DNA from: Chionis minor
Lineage: Eukaryota > Chordata > Aves > Charadriiformes > Chionididae
Direction of reading: 5' to 3'
Assembly (NCBI GenBank): GCA_013398295.1
Contig: VZSF01001076.1
Coordinates: 265,741 to 329,740 of the forward strand
Length of the DNA: 64,000 bases
Shown here piece by piece: positions 51,148 to 62,400 of the stretch; within the stretch, counting starts at the first letter, position 1, and every line of letters starts with the position of its first letter. The position numbers were made by a program, and so were the translations under genes. The notes below the pieces were generated by a model. The model was given only the letters and a program-made list of their open reading frames with translations. It was not told the DNA's origin and searched no databases.

Positions 51148-51253
51148 AGTCTTCAGGATCTGACAAATTTTGTTATGAAAAGCTTAATACAGAAGGCACA
51201 AAAAAAGGAAACTGTGGAAAGGATGGAGACCGATGGATACAGTGTAGCAAACA
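51148..51253 (+). CDS. ADAM23: ADAM23 exon s: cysteine-rich domain
   Basis: Two bases complete Lys, then 34 codons and two bases (residues 474-508): [19 protein letters not shown] and [30 protein letters not shown] is the ADAM cysteine-rich signature. The acceptor is ATCAACAG and the donor GTAAGT. The 1,398-bp intron that follows has nothing recognised. Confidence 0.96.
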
Positions 51254-52651
51254 GTAAGTTCAGCTTGGTAGAAATGATGTGTATTTTAAATAGATTAATA
51301 CTGGTTTAATATTGTCTACTTTTTCATGAATGTTTCAGCAGTGTGTTTTGCATTATTTTGAATCTTCTTTCCCTTACAAGGTTTGCATTTTGAAAAATCC
51401 ATGGGTGACTCAGCAATACAGTTGTAAAGAATTCCAGGTTTTTAGAAGAATGTACTGTGACTTTAATTCTTTCAGAGGAGCTGGGGGACAAGGCAGCAAA
51501 AAGTCACAAGTTCGTAACATACAAACAACTCAAACTTGGTAGGGATAAATTATGCTGCAAATACACACACTATTTTTACTTGCTGTGGGATTGATACCAG
51601 ATTATGCTATTTCAAGTTTGTTCCCACCTTTATTTTGACCACAGAGAGGACCATTAGACATTTAGATGCTGTAGAGGAAATGGCTGGTTCATTTGCATGT
51701 GGTCATTACTAAATGGGTATTTGGTTAAATTTACTTTGCAAGTTAATGATCATCATTAGACTTAATTTTCTCCTGATTTACTTACTGTTTCATAACTTTT
51801 AAGTATGCATGTAAACATTTCAGCCTTGGAATGGTGTTTTCCTTCGACTATTTGATGTCTGTCAAGTGGCACTATTTTTTTTCATTTTTCAGATAGGATT
51901 ACAAGGACAGTTGTTTAATGGTTTGGGGTTTTTTTAATATTTAGATGAGAATAGTGTTGTTCTGATATGTATGTTAAAAACCTCATTTATATAAAAGCTT
52001 TCCTTGGTCAGTAGAGAGATGCAGAAGAGTGGTCTGGCTGAAGGACCACTTATATTTGTTGCAGTTTTAACAAATACAATTTCCAGCGCTTATCCAGCTA
52101 CTTCTCTGACTTAGGACAATTAGAGTAGGAGATGGAAGTTCTTAGCTGATATCCTTCCTTTGAAGATTGTACATATAACATCAAATAAAGCAAATTTTTT
52201 AACAAAATTCAGGCACACACACTGCATGCTAATGATTGTTATTATGGTTCTGTTGTCCTGCAAGGGAAATAAAATTCAACTAAAAATTCAAACTTCACGT
52301 TAACGGATGGCATCCGAGCTCCTAGAGAGAGGGAAATGTAATTTAGCCTGATATGACAAAGCATTGTACCATTTAGCTCCTCTTAATTGTACTGTATTGT
52401 ATTTAGAGCACAGATAATTTTTTTGTTCATGTCAACATTCACTGGTGCTTTAGAAAGAATGTTTGCTTGTTTCTGCCTCCTGTAATTTATATCAAATAAT
52501 ATTTTATTTCCAGACTTGTAGTCTGAAAGTCTGTCCTGTCACGGTAATATATTACTGAACGTGATCAGCAGCATCGTTGCCAGTCTTTCTTTTTTGCCAG
52601 TTTAATTCATATTATCCGAATAACTTTTTGATTTATGTTTTCGTTTTACAG

Positions 52652-52771
52652 TGATGTTTTCTGTGGCTTTTTGCTCTGTACTAATCTTACTAAAGTTCCA
52701 CGAGTTGGTCAAGTTCAAGGAGAAATTATCCCAAATTCTTTTTATCATCAAGGACGAATAGTGGACTGCAG
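52652..52771 (+). CDS. ADAM23: ADAM23 exon t: cysteine-rich domain
   Basis: One base completes His, then 39 codons and two bases (residues 509-548), including DVFCGFLLCTNLTKVPRVG and GEIIPNSFYHQGRIVDC. NLT is a sequon. DVxCGxLxC.N is a conserved block of the cysteine-rich region. The acceptor is CGTTTTACAG and the donor GTAAGA. The 954-bp intron that follows has nothing recognised. Confidence 0.96.
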
Positions 52772-53725
52772 GTAAGAGATAATGCAGTGTTCCAACGTGA
52801 TTTTGCTCTGTCGAGCCTAATTGAATTAAGATAAACATAAATGTAAAAATCTTGTGATTTTTAGGTAATTAATATATTACAGCAAAATCATTATTCTGAG
52901 TGGTGTTTCTTTTTAATTAAAAAAATAAAAGGCTTAATATTCCACATTTAAAGCGTGCAAAATGTGGGTTATCCTCCTGATTAATCTATCTGATCTCTCC
53001 AGTAGCAGAACTTCAGAGTCAAGAGTTTAATGCTCAGCGTTATATTTTTCTGGAGTATGGGGTGTTTGTGGAAGTCTGTAACTGTCAAAGACCCATATAT
53101 TAAACATAATGTTTTTAAGTATTATATCCTCAGAGAAATAAATAGCTGTAAGGAAGTGAAGGCTGAGAGGGAGGAAACTGAAGAGTTGTGGCAGGATAAG
53201 AGGTTAAGCTACAGTTCAGTTAAAGGGCAGGTGAATGAATGGGTTTAGTCTACTATGTACAATACTGGATTTGTATATTAATTATTAGCTGTCATGCTTA
53301 TACTCTCTTACATAGTTAGGTCCTGAGAGAAAAATGATTTTTAACTCTTCTATTATTCCACTAGTATTTGTATTTAAATATCATCACTGGGAAGTTAAGT
53401 TTTTTAACATTTTTCTAGCAATAGCATTTCACAGCATTTGGAAAAAAAAGAAAAAAAAATCATAGCCCATCAAAGATAGTAAAAAACCCCAAAACCTAAG
53501 GTACCCTTTTTGACTATTTAAGTCATTATCTAGACTTCTTTTTAGTCTGACAACTGGAACACCTTGTCAATGCTGTGGATAGACAGAAAAACTTTATAAT
53601 TTTGTTCCATCTTAATGCTTGAATGTGAGAAAGGTATGAGGCTTTCAGTGTCTGCACTGACGTTTAATATTTTCAAAAGACTCCAGTCATAATGCTAACA
53701 GTGTATTAAAACTTATTTCTCCTAG

Positions 53726-53894
53726 TGGCGCTCATGTTCTTTTAGACGACGATACAGATTTAGGTTATGTGGAGGATGGAGCTCCATGTGGACCTCACAT
53801 GATGTGTCTGGACAAAAAGTGCCTGCCAATTCTGTCCTTGAACATAAGCAGCTGTCCCATTGGTTCCAATGGAAAAGTCTGTTCTGGTCATGGG
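53726..53894 (+). CDS. ADAM23: ADAM23 exon u: cysteine-rich end and EGF start
   Basis: One base completes Ser, then 56 codons (residues 549-605). Blocks seen are GAHVLLDDDTDLGYVEDG, PCGPHMMCLDKKCLPI and NISSCPIGSNGKVCSGHG. YVEDGxPCGPxxMCLxxxC is the typical end of the cysteine-rich domain; CSGHG starts the EGF-like module, which continues in the next exon. NIS is a sequon. The acceptor is TTTCTCCTAG and the donor GTGAGT. The 1,926-bp intron that follows has no recognised feature. Confidence 0.96.
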
Positions 53895-55820
53895 GTGAGT
53901 CTGTGCTGGGAGTTAGCAGCTAAGCTGCTCCAGCTACCTCTGCTATATCTGACCTTAATGCACCCTGTGGGGTTCTCTACCCGAGAGTGTTCCCAAGACC
54001 TGTTGATGTGAAAACACAAACATTAGATTCAGGGAAGACTGCTGTTCCGTGACACACAGATGAAATATTAGAAAGCAACGTTGTCCCATTAGTTTTGCAG
54101 TTATATCCAATGTGTTGTCTCTGTTATTAGCAAGAATGAGTTTTGACATCAGTTATCGTAAAGAATTCTGTAATGTACTACCCATACGTCAAGCTACTTG
54201 CCACCTGCAGTTAAACTTTTTCCTGGATACTAACACCTTTATGAAGTTGGTCCTGTGTTCATGGATCTCTACCTCATGACTTGACTTAATTAAAATTTTA
54301 AACTGTCAGACCTCAGTAGAGATGATATATTCTTCTTGAACAGATGCATAGTGTATAATTTTACATTCAGGCACATTTTATTCTGTTATTCTACCCGTAA
54401 GTCCATTTGTCTAAGACTTTAGGTATGTTTTGATGAAGAGATTCGCTGTTCCACATCTTAACTACAATACTGATAAAACCTTTCCACTGTGGGATTCTGT
54501 GGACAGATACTTGCCTAAGGGCCTAGACTTTATACAAAAAGGTGGGGGGGTTGTTTCGTGGGTGTTTTTTTTTTTAAATCTTGTTAAGTGTAATTGAAGA
54601 TGAATTTGAGTGCTTCAAAGAAGAGGCTTAGGTTCAAAATCAAGAAGAAAAATTTTAAAATTGGAAAGTAAAGGTTCTAAGAGTACTAGAAATCATCTTG
54701 ATACTTTTGGAGAGTGGCATGAGTGGTGAGAGAACTAGGTTACCTTTTTTGTTTTGCTTTGGATTATTCCAATTCAAAATTTTAAAAGAATACTGTATAC
54801 TTTAATTAATCAAACCTGCCATGAGATGTATTTATCTTCAGCTTCCTAGACAAGATTCTTCAGGGAATACTTTAAGCAGCAGAGTGAAATAGAAATTAAA
54901 TTAAAAAAATAATGTGTACTACTTACTTGTAGTCATTAGTGCATAGGTTATTTTCTGGGGTTTTTTGACATTAGGTTCCAATGTCCAAAAGATATTATTG
55001 GCTGATGCCTAATGACTGACAATTTCCAGTCCCATAATCAAAACTTTGTTCTTTGTTTTGTGTCTGTTTCTCATGTCATGCTTTTTTGTTAGTAAACTCT
55101 TCTAGCCACACATTCCATGTTTTTATTCATATGGAAAGTTTATAGCTATGAACTCGTACTATTGATTTGATATTTTAGGTTTTGTCAGTTGGATAGGTTT
55201 TCCTGTATCAGATGAATGTGCTGCCAATTTTAGTGAGTCCTAAGTTCTTTTTCAGAGGTCACTCAACTAAATGAAGACTTAAGAAGAACTATTTCCTCTC
55301 TTTCTAGAAGATAAGCAAGCACTCCTCATTGCTGCTTAGAAGAAAAATGCCAACAAAACCAATGAAAATCTGACTATTCTTTCTACATGGCAGCAAGCTG
55401 TAAATGAGAGGTTGTAAAGCATAAGCACGTCTTTAACATTTTGCACAAATGCTTGTATTCCTTCTGGGCATCCAGGCTCAAAGTCTAAATAGTTGGTTAG
55501 TGAAGACCTAACTAGTCAAGATAGGGTTTTTTTTAATGAGAATTTTTGTTATTTTTTACATCTAATGCAGGTGTATAGTGCAAGTGATGATGGAACCACT
55601 GGGAACACTTCTGCTTTTCCTAGCATCTGAGTGTATTTACAGGGTTAAAGCAAACTTTCAGGTTATTGATGTATTATACTCATGCTAAACACTCAGTGCT
55701 GTTGTTACAATATATAAATGGATACATCTTATACTGTGAATTAAATGCCTAATTACATGTTAAATAAACTTAATAAAATGTATTTAAAAACCAACTGCTG
55801 TCATTTATTTCCTTTTCCAG

Positions 55821-55932
55821 GTTTGTAGTAATGAAGCCACTTGCATATGTAATTTCTCCTGGGCTGGCACAGACTGCAGTATTGATGATCCTGTCAGGGA
55901 TACTGGCAGCAAAAAGGATGAAGGACCCAAGG
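55821..55932 (+). CDS. ADAM23: ADAM23 exon v: EGF-like module and stalk
   Basis: Encodes 37 codons plus one base (residues 606-642): VCSNEATCICNFSWAGTDC completes the EGF-like module; SIDDPVRDTGSKKDEGPK is the juxtamembrane stalk. KDEGPK(G) matches human ADAM23. NFS is a sequon. The acceptor is CCTTTTCCAG, a strong one. The donor AAGG|GTTTGT is the weakest GT donor in the gene; without splicing the frame stays open for 27 more codons. Confidence 0.95.
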
Positions 55933-58900
55933 GTTTGTGTGATTTCAGTTTTGATCTTCTTTCAAGTATTTATGACATTTTTCTGTTGATACATGGTAGT
56001 AGAATTAACATATAGAAAGAGAATACTATTGTACAGTCCTATTTAGACCCAGACAGTAAAGTTCTGCTTGGTGTAGATGAAGTAGGTCTTTCTGCTTTGA
56101 GAATTGATGAAACTCTTATTTTCCTAACCTAAATTTGGGGAAGATTTCAACAGATAATGGTATGTACTTTCTGTTTTTTCCTTCGTCCTTTATTCTCTTT
56201 TTTTTATGATAATTTTCTTTGTGATTGGAATCTAAGTGTAGCTCTTGTTATTTATATGATAATTGAGTATTTATGCTTTACTAGAGATTTCCAGTTCCCT
56301 TAGTTCTCTGCTAATTCAGCGAGCTGTGGCATAAAAAAGGGCAAAGTGGAATGTCCCTGATGAAAAAAAACCTTTGGTTCCTTGAAATCAGATTTCAATG
56401 GGAGGAAAAAGAAATAAATTAAGATTTTAAGGACTTAAATTATTCTTACAATTATTATTGCTTACTCTTATGTATTTAGTAGGTATTCCAATTACACATG
56501 AAGTGTGAATACAAAGAGCTGTTGAGGAAATAATTAATCAAAAAAGATTTTCTAAGAGGAAAGAAAGCACTTGAGATTCTTACTGTCTTCTCTGCCAAAG
56601 AATGTCTTTGGATTGTCCAATTTTTTTATGTCTTTCCTGTCATCAGGACATTGTCCTGTCCATGAGACTATTTTTATCCAAGTGTTGTGTTTCCATTTAC
56701 AGATAAAGTTCCCAATAAACAACCAAGAGACCCAAACAAAATTTTTCTGGTATATTCCAGTTGCAGGTTCTTCTGTCCCTTATACAAGGCTGATGGAAAG
56801 AAGATAGAGTTGTTTAAAAATGTAGTCCTTAGAGCTCAGACTCTAATTGATTACTCTTTAAAATATCCAAGATTTCAAGGGAGGACAGCATTTTGGTATG
56901 TCCCTCCAGAATGGCTCTGTCTTGTGCGCCTTACTCTCTTGCCCCTTAGCAGAATGGTTCCAGTAGACCTTTACCAAGAACTGTTGAAGAGATCATCTTA
57001 AAACACGCTACCACTGTGAAGGAGGTTCTCCAGAACAGCCCAGATTTGCATTAGCAAATCTGTGCAGGTGCTTCCTGGACCCCTAGCACCACTGCTGTTC
57101 AGTGTGGAGCTGCCTGGTTTGTACCCTGCCTTACAAAGCTACTTGTCATTCCATTTCCCATAAAAACCTTCCTAACTGTGGAACGCTGCTTACAGAGTCT
57201 GGAAAAAAAAAACCCAACTAGGAGAGAACAGCACTATAGAGCTGGTTACTTTTTTGTGTGTGTGGATGAGGAGACCAGTATTTACAGTTGCGACACTGAC
57301 AGTATATGAATTTTATATTGCTCGTTTCCAAGTCCTGTAGGTAAGAAATAACTCCCTCCTCTGTAAAAAAGGTCTATAGGAAAGGCAATACAGAAGGTAC
57401 GCTTATCTTGGTTAGATTTTTGTAATTCAGATTAACTCCTCTAATTCAGAATGGAAATACCTTTATGAAAATTAATACATCAGTGCTGAAACATTCTGGG
57501 AAAAAGTCTTAAATGAATAGTATGTGCATGGATTTCTGCCAGTAGGTACAGACATAAAGTTTAGACTGCATTTTTCAGTGAAGCCCTCTGCAAAAAGCAC
57601 AGTACATTTTTGTGCAAGGTGGGTCTATGATTTCGAAAGACAGATTATTTTTATTTATATTGTTACAGTAATTTATTGATGTTGAATCACCTAGAAATCA
57701 ATTGAGGAGCCTGAACACTGACAGCTACTGTAATCCCTTTTGGTGTGCTAATAGAGGAATTCCTTTGTGAGATGTCAGAAGGTCACAGAAGTAGTCTTCT
57801 GTATTGTAAAGATCCAACATACTCAAGTAGCTTCTGTAAAGATTTTTCCCCTTACTACCAGTACTTCATATGTCATATGACAGTTTCCAAGTCTGAGACA
57901 GACACCAAAATACTTGTTTTTCCTTAGTCTTAAATTTGAGGTGTGTTGCATTTCAGAAACCGAACACTCATGATGTGAAAACTCAGCTAATAGATTCAAA
58001 ATTTTTCACACCATAAATCCAAGCATTTTTCTTACTGCAATTAGAGCATGTGTAGCTAGGAAGTGTTGCTATGTACTTAATATATTGTTATGATAATTGA
58101 CAATTGACTGGTACTCCTGCTGCACTTTTCTTTTCAGACCTTTCCATCATCCATCAATTGCTTTTGGTTCCATACTGTATTTCAGGGTTTAAAAAATCAG
58201 TGGTCCTTAATTATGTTGGTATTAATACATGAGTCTTGAATTACTCTAAACTCAGCAACCTACTGTATCCTGTACCAGCAGACCTACACAGAATGCTAAT
58301 GGTGTTGGAAGACACAGAGTTCTTGCTGTTAGTTTTTGGCTACTGCAGAAACTTTGAATTACTTTAGAGCATTGGCTAGTAGTTTTGAAATCAGTAGGAC
58401 TCCACACGCACACAAGATTGGTCCTTTGCAATTTCATTTGCAGAATTAGGCCTTTGTTTGGCTAGTGGAATAGTGTTTGTTTGGGGGGTTTTTTAATACA
58501 AAACTTATGTCTCAAGTGTGTGTGTGTGTTTGTGTGTGTATATTTACGAAATAGGAAAAAATTATGAACCATTTCGAAACAGACTTTATTGAGCATGAAG
58601 ACTATAAAGTTTTTGTCCCGTGGAAGGGTTCCCATTAGACAGGGCATTCGGCTGCTTACTAGTGGTCTATTATGACTCAATGAATCTGTCAAGCTTTTAA
58701 ACTTGAACATAGGAAATGTATAGATGTTTTTCCTCAAAAGAGTTCCCCTAAAAAAAGAAAAATAAGGCCTCAATGTCTTGAGAGACTATCTGAACATACC
58801 GACATTGCCAGGGTGTTACCTGAAGCATGTTTCTAGGGTAGGTTTTTCCTTTTAAAAGGTGTTACCTGCCTTTAGGTCATTCAGATAAATGGAGAGACCT

Positions 58901-59403
58901 ATTGATAAATGCAGTAACAATAACTAGTAAAGGAATACATTTAAACATTGGGTTTTTTCTTTTCCTGCTATGAACCTGTTTCCAAACAAACAATTTTCAT
59001 TTGCTTAGTTATATTATGGATACAGTAAGTTTCTGGTGATGAAAAGGAATTTTTCTTATTGATGATTTATTTACATTTTGGCTGTTCTAAATAAGCAGTA
59101 GGTTGAGGATGTTTCCTTTTTAAGTAAATAATAGAATCACGTGCTAAAAGGAATAGTCTTACATTTACAGGAAAACTTCTCATTGAAATATTTGCAAGCA
59201 TTCAAAGAAAACCAAATATAGTTCATTTCAGAATTTTTAAAGCTACAGTATTTGGTAAAAAAAGGTCTGTTAGCAGGTTTGAATTGTTTATCCGACGATG
59301 GATTATGGTGTACAATATTCCTTTGAGGAATTATGTCATGTTTTCATTTTAGACATATATGTGATCATTTCCTTAAAAAATCTTCCCTTTTCCCTCCACA
59401 CAG
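55933..59403 (+). other. ADAM23 intron before the transmembrane exon
   Basis: A 3,471-bp intron. It includes the read-through tail to a TAG at 56013-56015, a possible alternative terminal exon from 56703 to 57001 and a GT-rich repeat at 58516-58540. I looked for a second transmembrane exon by the GGTGWG ending and found none here. Confidence 0.6.
58516..58540 (+). repeat. GT-rich microsatellite, interrupted
   Basis: Two GT runs separated by TT, ending in GTGTATA. Confidence 0.85.
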
Positions 59404-59494
59404 TGAGCATGGCCACTAACAGGCTAATAGGTGCAGTGGCAGGGACCATTCTGGCCTTGGGGGTGATTTTTGGAGGCACAGGGTGGGGAATAGA
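59404..59494 (+). CDS. ADAM23: ADAM23 exon w: transmembrane segment
   Basis: Two bases complete Val, then 29 codons and two bases (residues 643-672). SMATNRLIGAVAGTILALG continues as VIFGGTGWGIE, a hydrophobic helix of about 22 residues that should anchor the protein in the plasma membrane. GGTGWG is shared with human ADAM23. Mammalian ADAM23 is reported to have alternative membrane-exon isoforms; only this one membrane exon was found here. The acceptor is CCTCCACACAG and the donor GTAAGC. The next exon must encode the basic cytoplasmic tail and is beyond 64000. Confidence 0.94.
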
Positions 59495-62400
59495 GTAAGC
59501 ATTTTTCTTAGTTTGAGTTTGATGTTTGGTGCCTAGTGTGTGAGGTAACCGTATGCCCTCTGTGTATTACCCCATTAGCTTTGTCATGTGGTGACTGTAT
59601 TTGTCATGTGATTGACTGTGTCTGTGTCATGTGGTTTGCTCATGCAGTGTTGAACCTTCTCCTGTCTGGGATAATGTGGGGCATAAAACAATAAGTTTGT
59701 GAATTTTTACATTGTCACGGTAAAATTAAATGTCTAAATGTTTCCATTACACGAAATTGTAAAAACAATGGGGAAAAAATGCGAGTTTGTGATTATTTTA
59801 CAAAATAGACTGAGTAACATGGATTATTTCATAAAATGCAGGAATTGTTTATTACAGTCTGTGGGGTTTTTGATCGGACAGTGGCTTACACGATCTAGCT
59901 AGAAACGTGGAAGCTGATGATGACAGTATGGACAGCCAGCTTTACAGTAAAGCTTCTGAATGTTCCGTTGCTAGGGTTCTGTTACCTCAAGGCGGTAGAA
60001 TGGTGAAGTGTAGAATTCATAAGTGAAGAATACGTATGAGTAATTTTTTATTGTCTTTTCATAGTTTTAGGAAACTGTAATCGTGTTAGCCCACTACCTC
60101 AGTCTTAACAGTGGCTATGATTTATATACCTCTCTGTGTGTGTAGACATACGTAGATATACACGTATAAAAATGTCCATACAAGAACTTTCTTCATTCTG
60201 CATTCACTGTGCAAACTATAGTATAAATTGCTTTCATTCTGCTCTTCTGAGATTTCCAGCTTCACTGTGTTCCTAATATTATGTATTGCCTCTGTCGTGT
60301 GACAGTGCCGTCTCTCTGAAGGGGGAATCATGATGAGCCAGTTTGTGATTTCTGACCAGGCCGTGTGAAATAGCATTCATATACAGTTCTAATTCAGGCT
60401 GCATAGGCGGTCTTCTGGTAGGCAGCGTTTTGCGTGTCTGAGTTTGCAGCCCTAGATACAACCTTTTTAGCTTTTGCTGAACTAGACTGTTGCATGAAAC
60501 TCATCTCAGAGTCTCAGAAGAGTGGAGACTGTTGCGCTCACAGAGGACAACTAATAGAAAAACAAATAGAAAGAAGAAGTTAATAGATCATCTGCTTGAG
60601 AAGGATCAGGGCGGTGTTTTACTGGTGTCTTTTACAAGTGTTTGCTAAAAACTGAAGACTCTGAAGATTGTAGAGGTTTGGGACCCAGATTCTGGAGCAG
60701 AGACTTTACTTACAGCTTGAGGACCATTTGCCTTTTGTTTACATTCTGCCTTGCACCCTTCTGTTTTTATCTTCCCTTTCCTGCTGTCTCAGTCCACTTG
60801 GCTCTGACTAACGTCCCTGACCATTTGTTCTTGCTCCTGTATCCTTCTGCTCTAATTCCACCTTTTCTTTCCTCTCCTCTTATCACTCATTACCTGACAA
60901 AAACTACCTTTTTCTTTCTGTCCATTCTTCTTTCCTGGTATTTTCTCTGTCCTCTGGTTCCTTCAGATACAAACAAAATTTTTTTTTAAAGAAAAGATAT
61001 ATTCAAGACAAACCGCTGCTGCTTTTTGTTGCTGCGTTTAAAGAAAGCACATAGGGAACACAAATACCCTCTCTGTTCCTGATGCCTTTCAAGCCCTGGT
61101 GGCTGTTACCATCAGTGGGTCCAGGGGAGGTTGCGTTCATCACAACCAGGTGATGCCAGGTCCTGCCCTTCTTCCTCCTTCCTCGCCACTTCGCTTGCAA
61201 ATTGCAATCTTTTCTTCAAAGTGCTGAAATAACTTTAGTTCCTTAATGCTTTATGAATTTATTTTAGTAATCAAGGGGGACAAAATGGCAGAGTCGTTTT
61301 TTTCCAGATTTCATCCTAAAATGGATACTTAGCTTTGATAACTGAAACTGGAGCATTTGGCTGGTAAAGTGTCAGGCGGGAAAAGAAAACCTCAAACCAC
61401 CACCTTGTGGTGTTACCTGCAGGATAATCTGCAGTGTACTTGCCTCTCTACAACTAGCAGAGTTTCTGCGTATGTATGTAATGTATATTAATTCTTGTAA
61501 AATCTGTCTGATGCTGATGAAGATTTAGGGAATAGTCTGAAGTCCACGGAAATTAAAGGTGCGTTCTGTTTTAACAGCTTCGGTAGGATTTGTATCAGGG
61601 TCCGGAAGATGACTGGAAATGATGGGATAGCCCTGGCAAAGCGGATGGCACCTTGCAGGAAAGGGTGGTGTGCCAGGCAGTTGCGGTTCAGTTGGCTGCA
61701 GGAGCTGATAAATGTGTGTCTGCAGGCTACAGCAGTAGGATGGTGGAAGGAACAAGTAGGCCAGAAGCGTTGTATCTTGTGAGAGTCTGGGTGGAAAATG
61801 ACCCCACAGTATAGTGGTTGTTAAAACCTTTCTCTTACTTTTGGTTTGCATGTGTTTATGTCAGGCATCGGAGTCCAGTGACTGGAGAAGCATTTTTAGC
61901 TGAAACAAATTGATTTTAACTTTCCTTCATAAATGACACTAACTAAAATGAGCTGATGCAAAGTGGGCTTCATACTAGTAGCAAAATTCTGGTTTATTAC
62001 TAATGTAATTTCCTTGATAATGCTTAATAAAACATAAAGCGTTCATCTTTAAGGTAAGGTATAACATGTAAAAGTAGTCACACTGTAAGTACTTTTATCT
62101 GCATAGTTTGTTATGGTCTTAAAAAGCTCACCAATAATCCTCTTAAATCTCTGTATTTCAAAACTCAAATTCATTAATTGGAAGACTCCGTTCTGGTAAA
62201 CAAGTGGTTGCTGTTTAGTCATCATAAGTATTCCACTAGCTTTGTTTTTATGTTGAAGTCAGAAATGAGATTATGGTCCTGTTGATTATCAGTGAAATTT
62301 TACCTTTTGTAAAATGTAGCCTTTTCATTTTCTTTACTAGGAACAATAGCTGTTTCTCTGCATTCATGGGAACTGCCACTCCCAGCATACTGTGAAACAG

